From Winogradskyella sp. PG-2 (GTDB lineage Bacteria > Bacteroidota > Bacteroidia > Flavobacteriales > Flavobacteriaceae), in NCBI RefSeq assembly GCF_000828715.1, contig NZ_AP014583.1, positions 2,912,001-2,976,000 of the forward strand: DNA of 64,000 nt, given 5' to 3'. Position numbers and translations under genes: made by a program. The notes beneath the pieces are model-generated. The model did no database searches. It had not been told where the DNA came from and saw only the letters and a program-made list of their open reading frames with translations. Below, one piece after another: positions 24,310 to 32,744 of this stretch. How positions within the stretch are numbered: position 1 is the stretch's first letter; each line of letters begins with the position of its first letter.

Positions 24310-24918
24310 TTATTTTATTTTTGAAAACACATACTTCAACTCTGTAGCAATTTGAAGACTACGTTCTAAATATTTTTCTGCCTGTTGAGGTGTATTATCA
24401 AAAGCTTTTGGATCTTCGAATGTGATTGGAATACGTTTTTCTGCTCCAGCAATAAATGGACAACCTTTATCTGCACTAGAACAGGTCATTATTGCAGCAA
24501 ATGTTTTTGAAGGATTAAATGGTGCATCAAATGTTTTTGAAAACCCAATAATAGGATGCGCAATTTCTGAGAATTTAATAGCATAAACGGGATTGGTTTC
24601 ATTTGAAAGCTTTTCAATTTTAAATCCTGAGGTTTCTAGTGCTTCAGCAGCCGAAGGAAATAAGGCAGTAGCTTCAGTTCCACCAGAATAACAAAATACG
24701 TTTTTGATATTAAAATAATTTGCCATTGTCTGAGCCCAAACTTGCGATAAATGACTTCGACGTGAATTGTGAGTACAAATAAAATTGAGATTTATAATCC
24801 TATTTGATTCGGTTTTCAATTGAATAAAATCAATTAAAGATTGAAGTAGTTCTTTACGATTATTTGCAATTGAATTGACGTCTAAGTCTTCGATTTGATC
24901 TGTTATTTTTGTAAGCAT
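24310..24918 (-). CDS. arsC: ArsC-type arsenate reductase / low-molecular-weight phosphatase family
   Basis: Reduces arsenate to arsenite by a tyrosine-phosphatase-like mechanism. The 202 residues contain the P-loop FICTHNSRRS with Cys48 and Arg54 (CX5R), a downstream Cys pair in MTCSSADKGCPF (the redox relay region), and the acidic EDPKAFDNTP motif that carries the general-acid Asp-Pro. The N-terminal ~40 residues are a helical extension often seen in Bacteroidota members (annotated as protein-tyrosine-phosphatase). It lies between DUF6428 and the aquaporin in the arsR operon. Confidence 0.9.
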   Translation of the reverse strand: MLTKITDQIEDLDVNSIANNRKELLQSLIDFIQLKTESNRIINLNFICTHNSRRSHLSQVWAQTMANYFNIKNVFCYSGGTEATALFPSAAEALETSGFKIEKLSNETNPVYAIKFSEIAHPIIGFSKTFDAPFNPSKTFAAIMTCSSADKGCPFIAGAEKRIPITFEDPKAFDNTPQQAEKYLERSLQIATELKYVFSKIK

Positions 24919-24937
24919 AGTTGGTCTTTATTAATGG

Positions 24938-25408
24938 TTAACAACAACCAGAGTCTGGTGTGCAATAAGCTGTTGAATTTTGTAATTCTGATAATTTTAT
25001 TCTAGGTTTTTCCTTTGGAATTACACAGGCTTCTTGCGCTAAACAAGCGGTTTGTTTAGTAGTTAACAAAAAATTATTCCCATCAAAATCTAAGCTATAT
25101 TTGCCTATTGTATCACCTTGGTATTCTACTTCAATTTCCAAATCATCAATTTTGAGGATCTTTTCAGAAAGCTCAATAATGTTTACTAGTTTTTCAGGAT
25201 GCAATCTGTGATCATAATCATTAGCTTCCCAAAGCTGAAAATTGGCAACTTCTTCTTGTCTTACAGTTCCACCACAATCGATGAAGTGTTTTGAAATCTT
25301 TCCGACTTCTGTAACATGAAAGTGACTAGGTACTAATGTGCCATTTGGTAATTGAAACGCTATAGTTTTTAATTGATTTAGCTTTGATTTTATTTCTGAT
25401 AGTTTCAT
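24938..25408 (-). CDS. DUF6428 family protein
   Basis: A 156-residue soluble protein starting MKLSEIKSKLNQL at the ATG at 25408, chosen because it matches the conserved family start and lies 11 bases after the arsR stop; an upstream TTG-type frame opening would overlap arsR. The family (DUF6428) is found in arsenic-resistance clusters of Bacteroidota and Proteobacteria. Visible features are VPSHFHVTEVG (a His pair), FIDCGGTVRQE, LWEANDYDHRLHPEKL, a CLAQEAC pair and a cysteine tail CTPDSGCC. Metalloid binding is plausible from the His and Cys content but is not established. Confidence 0.85.
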   Translation of the reverse strand: MKLSEIKSKLNQLKTIAFQLPNGTLVPSHFHVTEVGKISKHFIDCGGTVRQEEVANFQLWEANDYDHRLHPEKLVNIIELSEKILKIDDLEIEVEYQGDTIGKYSLDFDGNNFLLTTKQTACLAQEACVIPKEKPRIKLSELQNSTAYCTPDSGCC

Positions 25409-25419
25409 AGTTTTTAATT

Positions 25420-25746
25420 TTAGCAACAATTCATATTAATATCTTGATCTAAAAATTCTGATATTACAGACTTCATTTTAGACCATTTTTCTTGATTTAT
25501 ACAGTAATATACACTAGTACCTTCAATATTTCCTTGTATTAGATTTAAATTTTTGAGTTCTCTAAGGTGTTGAGAGATAGTTGCTTGAGCTAGCCCAATT
25601 TCTTCTACTAAATCTCCACAAATACAAGTGTTAGCTTTAAATAGATGATGCAATATAGCTACTCTAGCAGGATGAGCGAAAGCTTTAGCAAGTGTTGCTA
25701 TTTCATTCTGTGTATCCGAAAAAATCTCACTTTTTGTTAGTCCCAT
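25420..25746 (-). CDS. arsR: ArsR/SmtB family metalloregulatory repressor
   Basis: A 108-residue winged-helix repressor that releases DNA when arsenite or another thiophilic metalloid binds. The HTH is FAHPARVAILHHL followed by DLVEEIGLAQATISQHLRELKNLNLI; the metal site TCICGDL (two cysteines in the alpha-3 region, like the CVC of classical ArsR) is present. The C-terminus ends MNCC, adding another possible thiol site. It is first in the operon arsR-DUF6428-arsC-aquaporin and follows a 12-bp palindrome, a likely operator. Confidence 0.93.
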   Translation of the reverse strand: MGLTKSEIFSDTQNEIATLAKAFAHPARVAILHHLFKANTCICGDLVEEIGLAQATISQHLRELKNLNLIQGNIEGTSVYYCINQEKWSKMKSVISEFLDQDINMNCC

Positions 25747-25763
25747 TTAGTACAAACATTATT

Positions 25764-25775
25764 ATATTGCAATAT
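25764..25775. promoter_or_regulatory. Probable ArsR operator
   Basis: A perfect 12-bp palindrome, ATATTGCAATAT, 18 bases upstream of the arsR start. AT-rich ATA..TAT palindromes in this position are usual binding sites of ArsR/SmtB repressors. It lies where the arsR promoter must be. Confidence 0.5.
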
Positions 25776-25914
25776 TACGATTAATAAATTGTATTTGCCA
25801 GATATTTTTTTTAAAAAGTATCATTTTTTCTTTTAAGGATTCCTTAACATATATCACTTTTGTTAAAGCTTAACTTTACATCACTTTAAAACAAACACTA
25901 AACACTATACAAAA

Positions 25915-26763
25915 ATGAAGAAATTAGTACTTTTTGCATTTGCTTTAACTTTAATGTTTTCGGTTAATGCACAATTAGAAACACCACAACCAAGTCCTTA
26001 TAGCAAAGTAGAGCAGAAGGTTGGTTTAACTGACATTACTATCGAATATTCACGCCCTGGAGTAAAAGGAAGAAAAATATTTGGTGGATTAGAAGCTTAT
26101 GGAACAATTTGGAGAACTGGAGCTAATGCAAACACGACTATAGAATTTAGTGATGAAGTTACGATAGGAGACGAAACTTTAAAAGCAGGTAAATATGCAA
26201 TATTTACAAAATTAGAAGAGAAAGCTTGGACAATTATGTTTTATACAGATACAAATAATTGGGGAACGCCAAGAGAGTGGGATGACAATAAGGTAGCAGC
26301 AAGTATTAAAGTAGATCTTATAGAAATTCCTTTTAGTGTTGAGACCTTTACAATAGATATCAATAATATTACAAATAATGGTGGTACTATTGATATGATT
26401 TGGGAGAAGAGCTATGTTGCTGTTCCATTTTCAGTACCAACTGATACTAAAGTTTCTGCTGGTATAGAAAAAATTATGGCTGGACCTTTAGCTAATGATT
26501 ATTATTCTGCTGCTGTATACACTTTAGCTACAGAGAAAAATTTAGACAAAGCTATGGAGTGGATTGATAAAGCTGTTGACATGACAAAAGATCAACCTCG
26601 TTTTTGGTATTTAAGACAACAGTCTTTAATACATGCCGCTAATGGAGATAAAAAGGGGGCTATTACAGCAGCTAAAGCTTCACTTGCAGGTGCTAAAGAG
26701 GCAAATAATAATGGATATATTAAAATGAATACTGACTCTCTTAAGGAATGGGGCGCAATGTAA
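25915..26763 (+). CDS. Secreted DUF2911 domain-containing protein
   Basis: A 282-residue secreted protein: signal peptide MKKLVLFAFALTLMFSVNAQ, then the DUF2911 domain (DITIEYSRPGVKGRKIFGGL, YGTIWRTGANANTTIEFS, LKAGKYAIFT) to about residue 180. The C-terminal ~90 residues look like a helical TPR-type part (DYYSAAVYTLATEKNLDKAMEWIDKAVDM). DUF2911 is widespread in Bacteroidota; its function is unknown. It is monocistronic, divergent from arsR, and ends at a strong bidirectional terminator. Confidence 0.9.
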   Translation: MKKLVLFAFALTLMFSVNAQLETPQPSPYSKVEQKVGLTDITIEYSRPGVKGRKIFGGLEAYGTIWRTGANANTTIEFSDEVTIGDETLKAGKYAIFTKLEEKAWTIMFYTDTNNWGTPREWDDNKVAASIKVDLIEIPFSVETFTIDINNITNNGGTIDMIWEKSYVAVPFSVPTDTKVSAGIEKIMAGPLANDYYSAAVYTLATEKNLDKAMEWIDKAVDMTKDQPRFWYLRQQSLIHAANGDKKGAITAAKASLAGAKEANNNGYIKMNTDSLKEWGAM

Positions 26764-26800
26764 AATAAATTATTTGAGAGCTTTGCTCACTAATAAGAAT

Positions 26801-26836
26801 AAAAAAAAAGCAACTCATTGAGTTGCTTTTTTTTTA
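26801..26836. terminator. Bidirectional terminator between convergent genes
   Basis: GCAACT / AGTTGC with a five-base loop, flanked by nine A on the left and ten T on the right. It serves the DUF2911 gene on the plus strand and the symporter gene on the minus strand. Confidence 0.88.
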
Positions 26837-26839
26837 TTC

Positions 26840-28654
26840 TTATTCTTCTAGCTTATTAGGTAATATAAGCTGTAGAATATGTGCAACAACTATAACTACT
26901 GCACAGCCAAAAAGATTTAACCACAAGTATGGCATCCAATCAAACCACCAACCGTTTACTACAATACACTGAGTAATTAATGCTCCTAAAAAAACAGAAT
27001 TACCTTTTATATGTTTGAAGAAGAATGCTAATAAAAATATACCTAGAACATTTCCATAGAAAATAGAACCAATGATATTAACCAACTGAATTAGGTTTTC
27101 GGCGAGATTAGCGAAGCAGGCAATAATAATGGCAATGATTCCCCAACCAAAAGTAAACCATTTTGTCATTTTTACCATGTGAGCATCACCTTTATCTTCT
27201 TTTTGGTTTCTACCATACAAATCAATAGAAGTAATTGTTGCCAAAGCATTTATTTCTGAAGCTGTGGATGACATTGCGGCAGATAAAATAACCGCTAATA
27301 AAAGACCGATAAGTCCAGTTGGTAGGTTATTTAATATAAACCGAATGAACATATAATCTCTGTCATTAGTTTGTGTGTCTTTTGCAGAATCCTTATATAA
27401 TGTTCTTAGCTCTGCAGATTTTAGCAGATACGCTTCGTTTTCAGGATTAGATTTTAGTTCATTAACTTCTTTTTGAAGGGCATTATATTCTGAAGTGTAT
27501 TCTGGATCTACTGCTTTTTTAATTAAAAATTTAGACTTTTGTCTATATGATTTTTCAACTATATCTAATGCTGCCAATTGTGTTATTGTGGCTTCTTTAT
27601 TATCTTTAGAATTCGACATCTCTAAAGAAATTTTCTTTTTAAGTTCAAATAAATCTTTTTGATCTTCTTGAAGTTTTTTGTATTCAATACCATATTCAGA
27701 AGCTAAGACAGTTTGTGTAGAAGCGTCAATAAAATTTAAAGGTGATGGATTAAATTGATAAAACACAAATACCATAACACCTACAAGTAAAATGAAGAAT
27801 TGCATTGGTACTTTTAGCAAACCATTAAAGAGTAAACCCATTTGCATTTCTTTTATGGATTTACCAGAAAGGTAACGTTGTACTTGGCTTTGGTCCGTAC
27901 CGAAATACGATAACATTAAAAAAGTACCTCCAATAAGACCTGTCCAAACAGTATATCTATTTTCTAAGTCAAATGAAAAATCTAAGACTTGCATTTTACC
28001 TGTAGCTCCAGCAATATCAATAGCATCTCTAAAGGAAACTTCATCTGGAATTAAATTAATTATAATCACCAAAGCTGCAATCATTCCTGCAAAAATGACG
28101 AACATCTGCTGCTTTTGGGTAACTGTTACAGCTTTTGTACCACCAGAAACTGTATAAATGATAACTAAGACTCCAATAACTATGTTTAAAGTAACTATAT
28201 TCCAGCCTAATACAACGGAAAGAATAATAGCTGGAGCAAATATGGTTATTCCAGCTGCTAATCCACGTTGGATTAAAAATAAAATAGCGGTTAAACTTCG
28301 TGTTTTTAAATCGAATCGATTTTCCAAAAACTCGTATGCTGTATAAACTTTAAGGCGATGATAAAGCGGAATAAATACCAAGCAAATAATCACCATGGCG
28401 ATTGGAAGCCCAAAGTAGAATTGAACAAAGCCCATACCATCTGAAAATGCCTGACCAGTAGTAGACAAAAATGTAATAGCACTGGCTTGAGTTGCCATTA
28501 CGGATAAACCAATGGTCCACCATTTTGTAGAATTTCCACCTTTTATATAGTCTTGAGCACTATTTCGACCTCTAGTTTTCCAGGTTCCATAACCTACAAT
28601 TACTAAAAGTGTAGCAATTAGAACTAACCAATCTATCCAATCTAAAGTTTGCAT
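26840..28654 (-). CDS. Sodium:solute symporter (SSS family) with a large soluble insert
   Basis: An inner-membrane Na+-driven transporter of the SSS (SGLT-like) family. The 604 residues begin with the usual extracellular N-terminus and the IDWLVLIATLLVIVGYG helix, and carry the family blocks SVMATQASAITFLSTTGQAF, TVSGGTKAVTVTQKQQ and LSYFGTDQSQVQRYLSGKS. Between helices near residues 300 and 435 there is a ~115-residue charged, coiled-coil-like insertion (about 318-432), rich in Lys/Glu. The substrate cannot be read from sequence; the neighbouring secreted PIG-L deacetylase suggests a sugar or amino-sugar. Third gene of a PIG-L - small membrane protein - SSS operon. Confidence 0.9.
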   Translation of the reverse strand: MQTLDWIDWLVLIATLLVIVGYGTWKTRGRNSAQDYIKGGNSTKWWTIGLSVMATQASAITFLSTTGQAFSDGMGFVQFYFGLPIAMVIICLVFIPLYHRLKVYTAYEFLENRFDLKTRSLTAILFLIQRGLAAGITIFAPAIILSVVLGWNIVTLNIVIGVLVIIYTVSGGTKAVTVTQKQQMFVIFAGMIAALVIIINLIPDEVSFRDAIDIAGATGKMQVLDFSFDLENRYTVWTGLIGGTFLMLSYFGTDQSQVQRYLSGKSIKEMQMGLLFNGLLKVPMQFFILLVGVMVFVFYQFNPSPLNFIDASTQTVLASEYGIEYKKLQEDQKDLFELKKKISLEMSNSKDNKEATITQLAALDIVEKSYRQKSKFLIKKAVDPEYTSEYNALQKEVNELKSNPENEAYLLKSAELRTLYKDSAKDTQTNDRDYMFIRFILNNLPTGLIGLLLAVILSAAMSSTASEINALATITSIDLYGRNQKEDKGDAHMVKMTKWFTFGWGIIAIIIACFANLAENLIQLVNIIGSIFYGNVLGIFLLAFFFKHIKGNSVFLGALITQCIVVNGWWFDWMPYLWLNLFGCAVVIVVAHILQLILPNKLEE

Positions 28655-28660
28655 ATAAAT

Positions 28661-28780
28661 TTAAGCGAATGAGGCTGTTATAAAATAAAATAAAACAATG
28701 TATAAGGCATTAGCTACTAATACTATGGTATACATTTTATTCCATTTTTGTTTTTCTTGGGGTTGGTCTTGGTTGTTCAT
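28661..28780 (-). CDS. Small single-span membrane protein upstream of the symporter
   Basis: A 39-residue protein that I found between the PIG-L gene and the symporter: a hydrophilic N-terminus (MNNQDQPQEKQKWNKM) and one hydrophobic helix (YTIVLVANALYIVLFYFIT). It starts 13 bases after the PIG-L stop and ends six bases before the symporter start, so it is well placed to be translated with both. Small accessory subunits of this kind exist for several secondary transporters. It could belong to the symporter, but the sequence alone does not show it. Confidence 0.65.
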   Translation of the reverse strand: MNNQDQPQEKQKWNKMYTIVLVANALYIVLFYFITASFA

Positions 28781-28793
28781 TTTTAGCTTGTTG

Positions 28794-31313
28794 TTAGTTT
28801 TTTAGTTTGATTTTATCTTCCTTACCAGCGGAAAGTAAATTGGCAAATAATCGGTAAGCTCCAGAAACTCCAGCAGGAAATTCTCTAAAAAAGCTTAAAC
28901 CCGTATAAATGTAATTTCCCTTTCCATAATTAGCTACTAATAAAGCACCTTCTTTAGAGGTTTCTCCTTTATCGTTTGACGCTAACAATGGTGTGAATTC
29001 ATCTGACCATTCATTTGGGAAATATAGACCACGCTCTTGCACCCAACCTTCAAAATCTATGGATGTAATTTTGTTTGGAAAATTTAGAACTGAATGCTGA
29101 GGATTTAAAATTCTAATTTCGGCATTCTCATCTGTAACTCGATCTCTTGATAGTTTTAAATCATAAGGCGCCAAATTATCAACTTTTAATCTTCTGTTAG
29201 TATTATATTGAATGACAAGATTTCCACCTTCATTAACATAATCTAGCAGAAATTTTTGTTTAAATTTTAATTCATCTACAATATTATAAGCTCTAATACC
29301 AACAACAATAGCATCAAAGTTTGAAAGATTTTCTGGTGAAATTTGCTCTGGTTTTATAATAGTAACATTATAGCCAATTTGTCTTAAACTTTCAGGTACT
29401 ACATCACCTGCACCTTCTATATAACCAATATTATTGCCACGTTTTTTAATATCTAAGCGTACCAATTTACTCTCACTTGGCATTAAAACCGTTTGATAAG
29501 GAATGTGAGCATAGTCGATTTCAATCAGTTCGTCTGTGAAAAACTCTCCATTTACATTTACCATTGGTGTAACTAAACCTTCACTCTGACCTTTTGGTGG
29601 AATAACTGTAAACACCACTTTTTGTATATCACCTTTATTAATGATTTCAATTTTTTGTTTTTGTGGATATACACTCCAATCTTTTGGATATCCCATCTGT
29701 ACATAGCCTTCAATAGCATCTCTACCTGCCTTTACAGTCACTTCAATTTCTTTTTGTTGATCATTTTCAAAAATGAAGACCTTATCACTTATGCTTGCAG
29801 ACACCATTGGAATAATTTCAAAAGGTCTATACAATTCACCTTTATCTGGTTTAGAGTAGCGATACACCAATGGCTTTGTAATCGTTATTGGTGTACCTTC
29901 GATATTTAAATTAAAATCTACAAAAACTGCTCTTGGTGTTTCTGGTAAGCCAATCAGTTCTTGATTTTTTACACTATACATGCCTAGTGTACTTTGTTTA
30001 TTCAACCAATATGGTGTTGTGTAATTAAAATCACTTGGTATTGTTATACCTTCCTCAAAATCTAATCTCTGATTCTCTAGTAATTCCATGTTTTTTGAAA
30101 TACCATTCTGTAGCGTAGAAAGATTATAGGATACTAAATTTATATTTGCATTACTTCGATTTAAAACTTCCATACGAAGTTGAACATTAGCACTTGGAGC
30201 AGCATTTGGTGTATTAGCTGAAACTTCAAGGTACAAACCAGTACAAGCTTCTATAATAGACTTTAGTTCTTTAGTTTTTATAGATTTCCAATGCTTATCT
30301 TTTACATTTTGAAGCAGTTTATAAGCCTCGATAAGTTGAGGTAAATGAGACGAAGGATTCACAAAATTGAAGTCAGTTTCTATCTTAGATAAAATATTAC
30401 CTAAAGCTAGACCACCTTCAATTCTATTCCATGAGGTATCAATACCAGCAAAAACATCGTTACTATCGTCCAATGGTTCTCCTTTTAGAAATTCAATATA
30501 TTCTTGTTGCTCTCCGCGTGTTGTTACTCGTCCAAATCCTTGACATAAATGTTGACTACTAGCTAAAGAAGCTACTTCATTATTAGACATCCCTTTACTT
30601 GGGTAATAAACTCCAATATCAAAATTGATCATATTGCTTTTGTCAATTTTATCAAATGCTTCTCTGCTTCCGTAGCGCCACCAAGAGGTGTTGTAAAATA
30701 ATCGTTTGGGTTGCCATGTGTCGGTTAATTCTAATTGAGAAGAATATTTTGAAGGGTCATTAGCTAAATCAAAAGCTTCTAAACTTAGCATTGCAGAAGT
30801 TGTATGATGCCCATGTGTTCTTCCAGCTCTCCTATGGTCGAAACGATTAATGATTACATCTGGTTTAAATTCTCGGATTGCCCAAACAACATCAGATAGG
30901 ACTTCATCTTTATTCCAAATTTCTAAAGTTTCGTCGGGATGTTTAGAATAGCCAAAGTCATTGGCTCTACTAAAAAGTTGTTCACCACCATCAATACCTC
31001 TTGCTGCTAATAGTTCTTGAGTTCTTATAACTCCTAGCAATTCTCTAATCTCTGGACCAATTAAGTTTTGACCGCCATCACCTCGGGTTAAAGACAAATA
31101 TGCTGTACGTGCCTTAACTTCGTTAGACATGTAGGAAATTAAACGTGTATTTTCATCATCAGGATGTGCAGCTATATAGAGCACGGAGCCTAAAACATTT
31201 AGTTTTTGAACGGCTTCATATATCTCAGAAGAATTTAGTTTTTTTGGTTGCTGTGCTTGTAAGGAAAATATCGTGCTTAAAAAAAGCAAAAGACAAAGTC
31301 TAATTGGGCGCAT
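28794..31313 (-). CDS. Secreted PIG-L family (LmbE-like) deacetylase
   Basis: An 839-residue exported protein: signal peptide MRPIRLCLLLFLSTIFSLQAQ, then an N-terminal PIG-L/LmbE zinc deacetylase domain with AAHPDDEN (zinc ligands His and Asp-Asp) and THGHHTTSAM (third ligand). The middle has NEW3/Ig-like strands (DAIEGYVQMGYPKDWSVYP), and the C-terminal part resembles a class I glutamine-amidotransferase-like fold (NFDAIVVGIRAYN, GGNLVIQYNTNR). Such proteins remove N-acetyl groups from sugars; the substrate is unknown. A minus-strand -7 element TATATTTG lies at 31337-31344. First gene of the PIG-L - small protein - symporter operon. Confidence 0.9.
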   Translation of the reverse strand: MRPIRLCLLLFLSTIFSLQAQQPKKLNSSEIYEAVQKLNVLGSVLYIAAHPDDENTRLISYMSNEVKARTAYLSLTRGDGGQNLIGPEIRELLGVIRTQELLAARGIDGGEQLFSRANDFGYSKHPDETLEIWNKDEVLSDVVWAIREFKPDVIINRFDHRRAGRTHGHHTTSAMLSLEAFDLANDPSKYSSQLELTDTWQPKRLFYNTSWWRYGSREAFDKIDKSNMINFDIGVYYPSKGMSNNEVASLASSQHLCQGFGRVTTRGEQQEYIEFLKGEPLDDSNDVFAGIDTSWNRIEGGLALGNILSKIETDFNFVNPSSHLPQLIEAYKLLQNVKDKHWKSIKTKELKSIIEACTGLYLEVSANTPNAAPSANVQLRMEVLNRSNANINLVSYNLSTLQNGISKNMELLENQRLDFEEGITIPSDFNYTTPYWLNKQSTLGMYSVKNQELIGLPETPRAVFVDFNLNIEGTPITITKPLVYRYSKPDKGELYRPFEIIPMVSASISDKVFIFENDQQKEIEVTVKAGRDAIEGYVQMGYPKDWSVYPQKQKIEIINKGDIQKVVFTVIPPKGQSEGLVTPMVNVNGEFFTDELIEIDYAHIPYQTVLMPSESKLVRLDIKKRGNNIGYIEGAGDVVPESLRQIGYNVTIIKPEQISPENLSNFDAIVVGIRAYNIVDELKFKQKFLLDYVNEGGNLVIQYNTNRRLKVDNLAPYDLKLSRDRVTDENAEIRILNPQHSVLNFPNKITSIDFEGWVQERGLYFPNEWSDEFTPLLASNDKGETSKEGALLVANYGKGNYIYTGLSFFREFPAGVSGAYRLFANLLSAGKEDKIKLKN

Positions 31314-31399
31314 GAGGTTGTTAGTTTGTTGCTTTTCAAATATATGAAAGATACCTTCTTATGTGCTTTTTTTAGGTTTTGTTTAACGGTTTATTTTAC

Positions 31400-32071
31400 T
31401 TAATTTTCTTTCTCTAATTTATACAAATCTTTTTGAGTAAATTGTCTAAAAGAAAATTTATAGCCTTCAAATGCTGCAATAGCATAAAAAATTAGATTCA
31501 TAGGACTGGCTATTTCAGACATAATGCTAAACATTTGAGAATAATCAAACCGAGTCAAAGCCTCAAAATATCCTAATTGTGCTTCGTTAGCTGCAAATCC
31601 TACAATACTCAAAATGTCTCCAAAAAAGGAACTAATAATAGCTATTATTGCTCCGCAAATACCATAAATTGGATCTAAACCTTTACCGAAATAACGCATT
31701 CCCAATCCTACTGCGGCACCAATTGCTATAGCAACTAGTCCTATTTTCATGTTAGTGGCGACTGTGATTGCCGCCCAAGTAATGGCAGCTAAAAAACCGA
31801 TAAATATTCCCGCAAAAATTGCAGCAGGTAAGCTTTGTTCTGACTTAAGTTTTTCTAGTGTTTCATTAGAAATTTGAGCTGTTATTTCTGAGCCTTCCAT
31901 TTCAATATCATCATTCATTTTTGCAATAGCGACCTTGTCATGATTGTATGATTTACATTCATCTTCAAAATCAGCAATGTTACCTGTGAGTTTACAAATT
32001 AGCCCTAGTTTTAAATCCATGTCTCTATTAGTACATGTTTTACAAAACTTGAGATGTTCTTGTCTAGTCAT
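31400..32071 (-). CDS. Membrane protein with N-terminal cysteine (zinc) motif
   Basis: A 223-residue protein. The N-terminal ~45 residues hold a four-cysteine set, FCKTCTNR...LICKLTG...DECKSY, a form found in Bacteroidota membrane proteins and likely binding zinc. After a charged linker come four hydrophobic helices (AAIFAGIFIGFLAAITWAAI, IGLVAIAIGAAVGLGMRYF, YGICGAIIAIISSFFGDILS and a C-terminal span). The start was set at the ATG at 32071 (MTRQEHLKFC), which puts the cysteine motif right at the N-terminus. The function is unknown. Confidence 0.8.
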   Translation of the reverse strand: MTRQEHLKFCKTCTNRDMDLKLGLICKLTGNIADFEDECKSYNHDKVAIAKMNDDIEMEGSEITAQISNETLEKLKSEQSLPAAIFAGIFIGFLAAITWAAITVATNMKIGLVAIAIGAAVGLGMRYFGKGLDPIYGICGAIIAIISSFFGDILSIVGFAANEAQLGYFEALTRFDYSQMFSIMSEIASPMNLIFYAIAAFEGYKFSFRQFTQKDLYKLEKEN

Positions 32072-32164
32072 AAAAATGATAAATTTTAACAATTATAAGG
32101 ATTTATAAATACTTTTCAGGGTTTAAAATTGTAACTCATGTATTTAGAACTACTTATAGAGTTT

Positions 32165-32701
32165 TTATTGCATTGTATTATTGTCATCTAAGGCATCTTT
32201 TTCTATTAAGGTGACCGCTTTTTGTAAAACTAGATTATTAGGATAAGTCACTAAATCTCCATTGTCTTCTCTTAGAATGAGTTGAAAGGCTCTTATATCT
32301 TCAATAATTGCTTCTATGGGATAATCCTTATCGTGGATTTTTATTTTGTCACCAACCTTATAAGGAAATGAAAAGAACATTATAACTCCAGATGTTACGT
32401 TACTCAAAATAGACCATATCGCAAATAGTGCAATTCCTATAACGGCAAAAACTGAAGAAAAGACCAAAGTAATGTCATGAACTTCTACACCAAAAATAAA
32501 GGCTTCGATGAGCAATGCTATTAAAACTAATGTTACTGTAACATAACGACCTATTAAGTTAGCACGAGCTTCTGTAGTGCCACTTTTGTGACCTATTTTT
32601 TTTACTGTGATAACAATGATGGCTCTAATTATCATTAAGATAATTAGAAGAATTCCTGTGTTAATTATTGCATCTTTATATGTGTTATAGAATTCACTCA
32701 T
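32165..32701 (-). CDS. Small mechanosensitive channel (MscS family)
   Basis: A 178-residue short MscS-like channel in the inner membrane. Two or three N-terminal hydrophobic helices (NTGILLIILMIIRAIIVITV, RYVTVTLVLIALLIEAFIF) precede the pore-lining helix TM3 region (VFAVIGIALFAIWSILSNVTSGVIMF), and then the beta domain (FPYKVGDKIKI, GDLVTYPNNLVL). It lacks the long C-terminal alpha/beta domain of E. coli MscS (286 residues). Such channels open on osmotic downshock. It stands alone, 43 bases after the lipoprotein gene. Confidence 0.88.
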   Translation of the reverse strand: MSEFYNTYKDAIINTGILLIILMIIRAIIVITVKKIGHKSGTTEARANLIGRYVTVTLVLIALLIEAFIFGVEVHDITLVFSSVFAVIGIALFAIWSILSNVTSGVIMFFSFPYKVGDKIKIHDKDYPIEAIIEDIRAFQLILREDNGDLVTYPNNLVLQKAVTLIEKDALDDNNTMQ

Positions 32702-32744
32702 GTTAGGCTGATTTTGCTTAACAAAGATAGGATTCTATAAACAA

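Noticed and set aside
8702-25746. Photolyase and arsenic region as a mobile genomic island
   Set aside because: No integrase, transposase, tRNA junction or direct repeats were seen at its ends, and base composition looks like that of the neighbours.
31381-31387. Third copy of the GTTTAAC operator
   Set aside because: Only one half-site is present; the sequence at the 14-bp distance is AATTTTC. Similar single half-sites at 12771 (inside folE) and 37664 also lack a partner.
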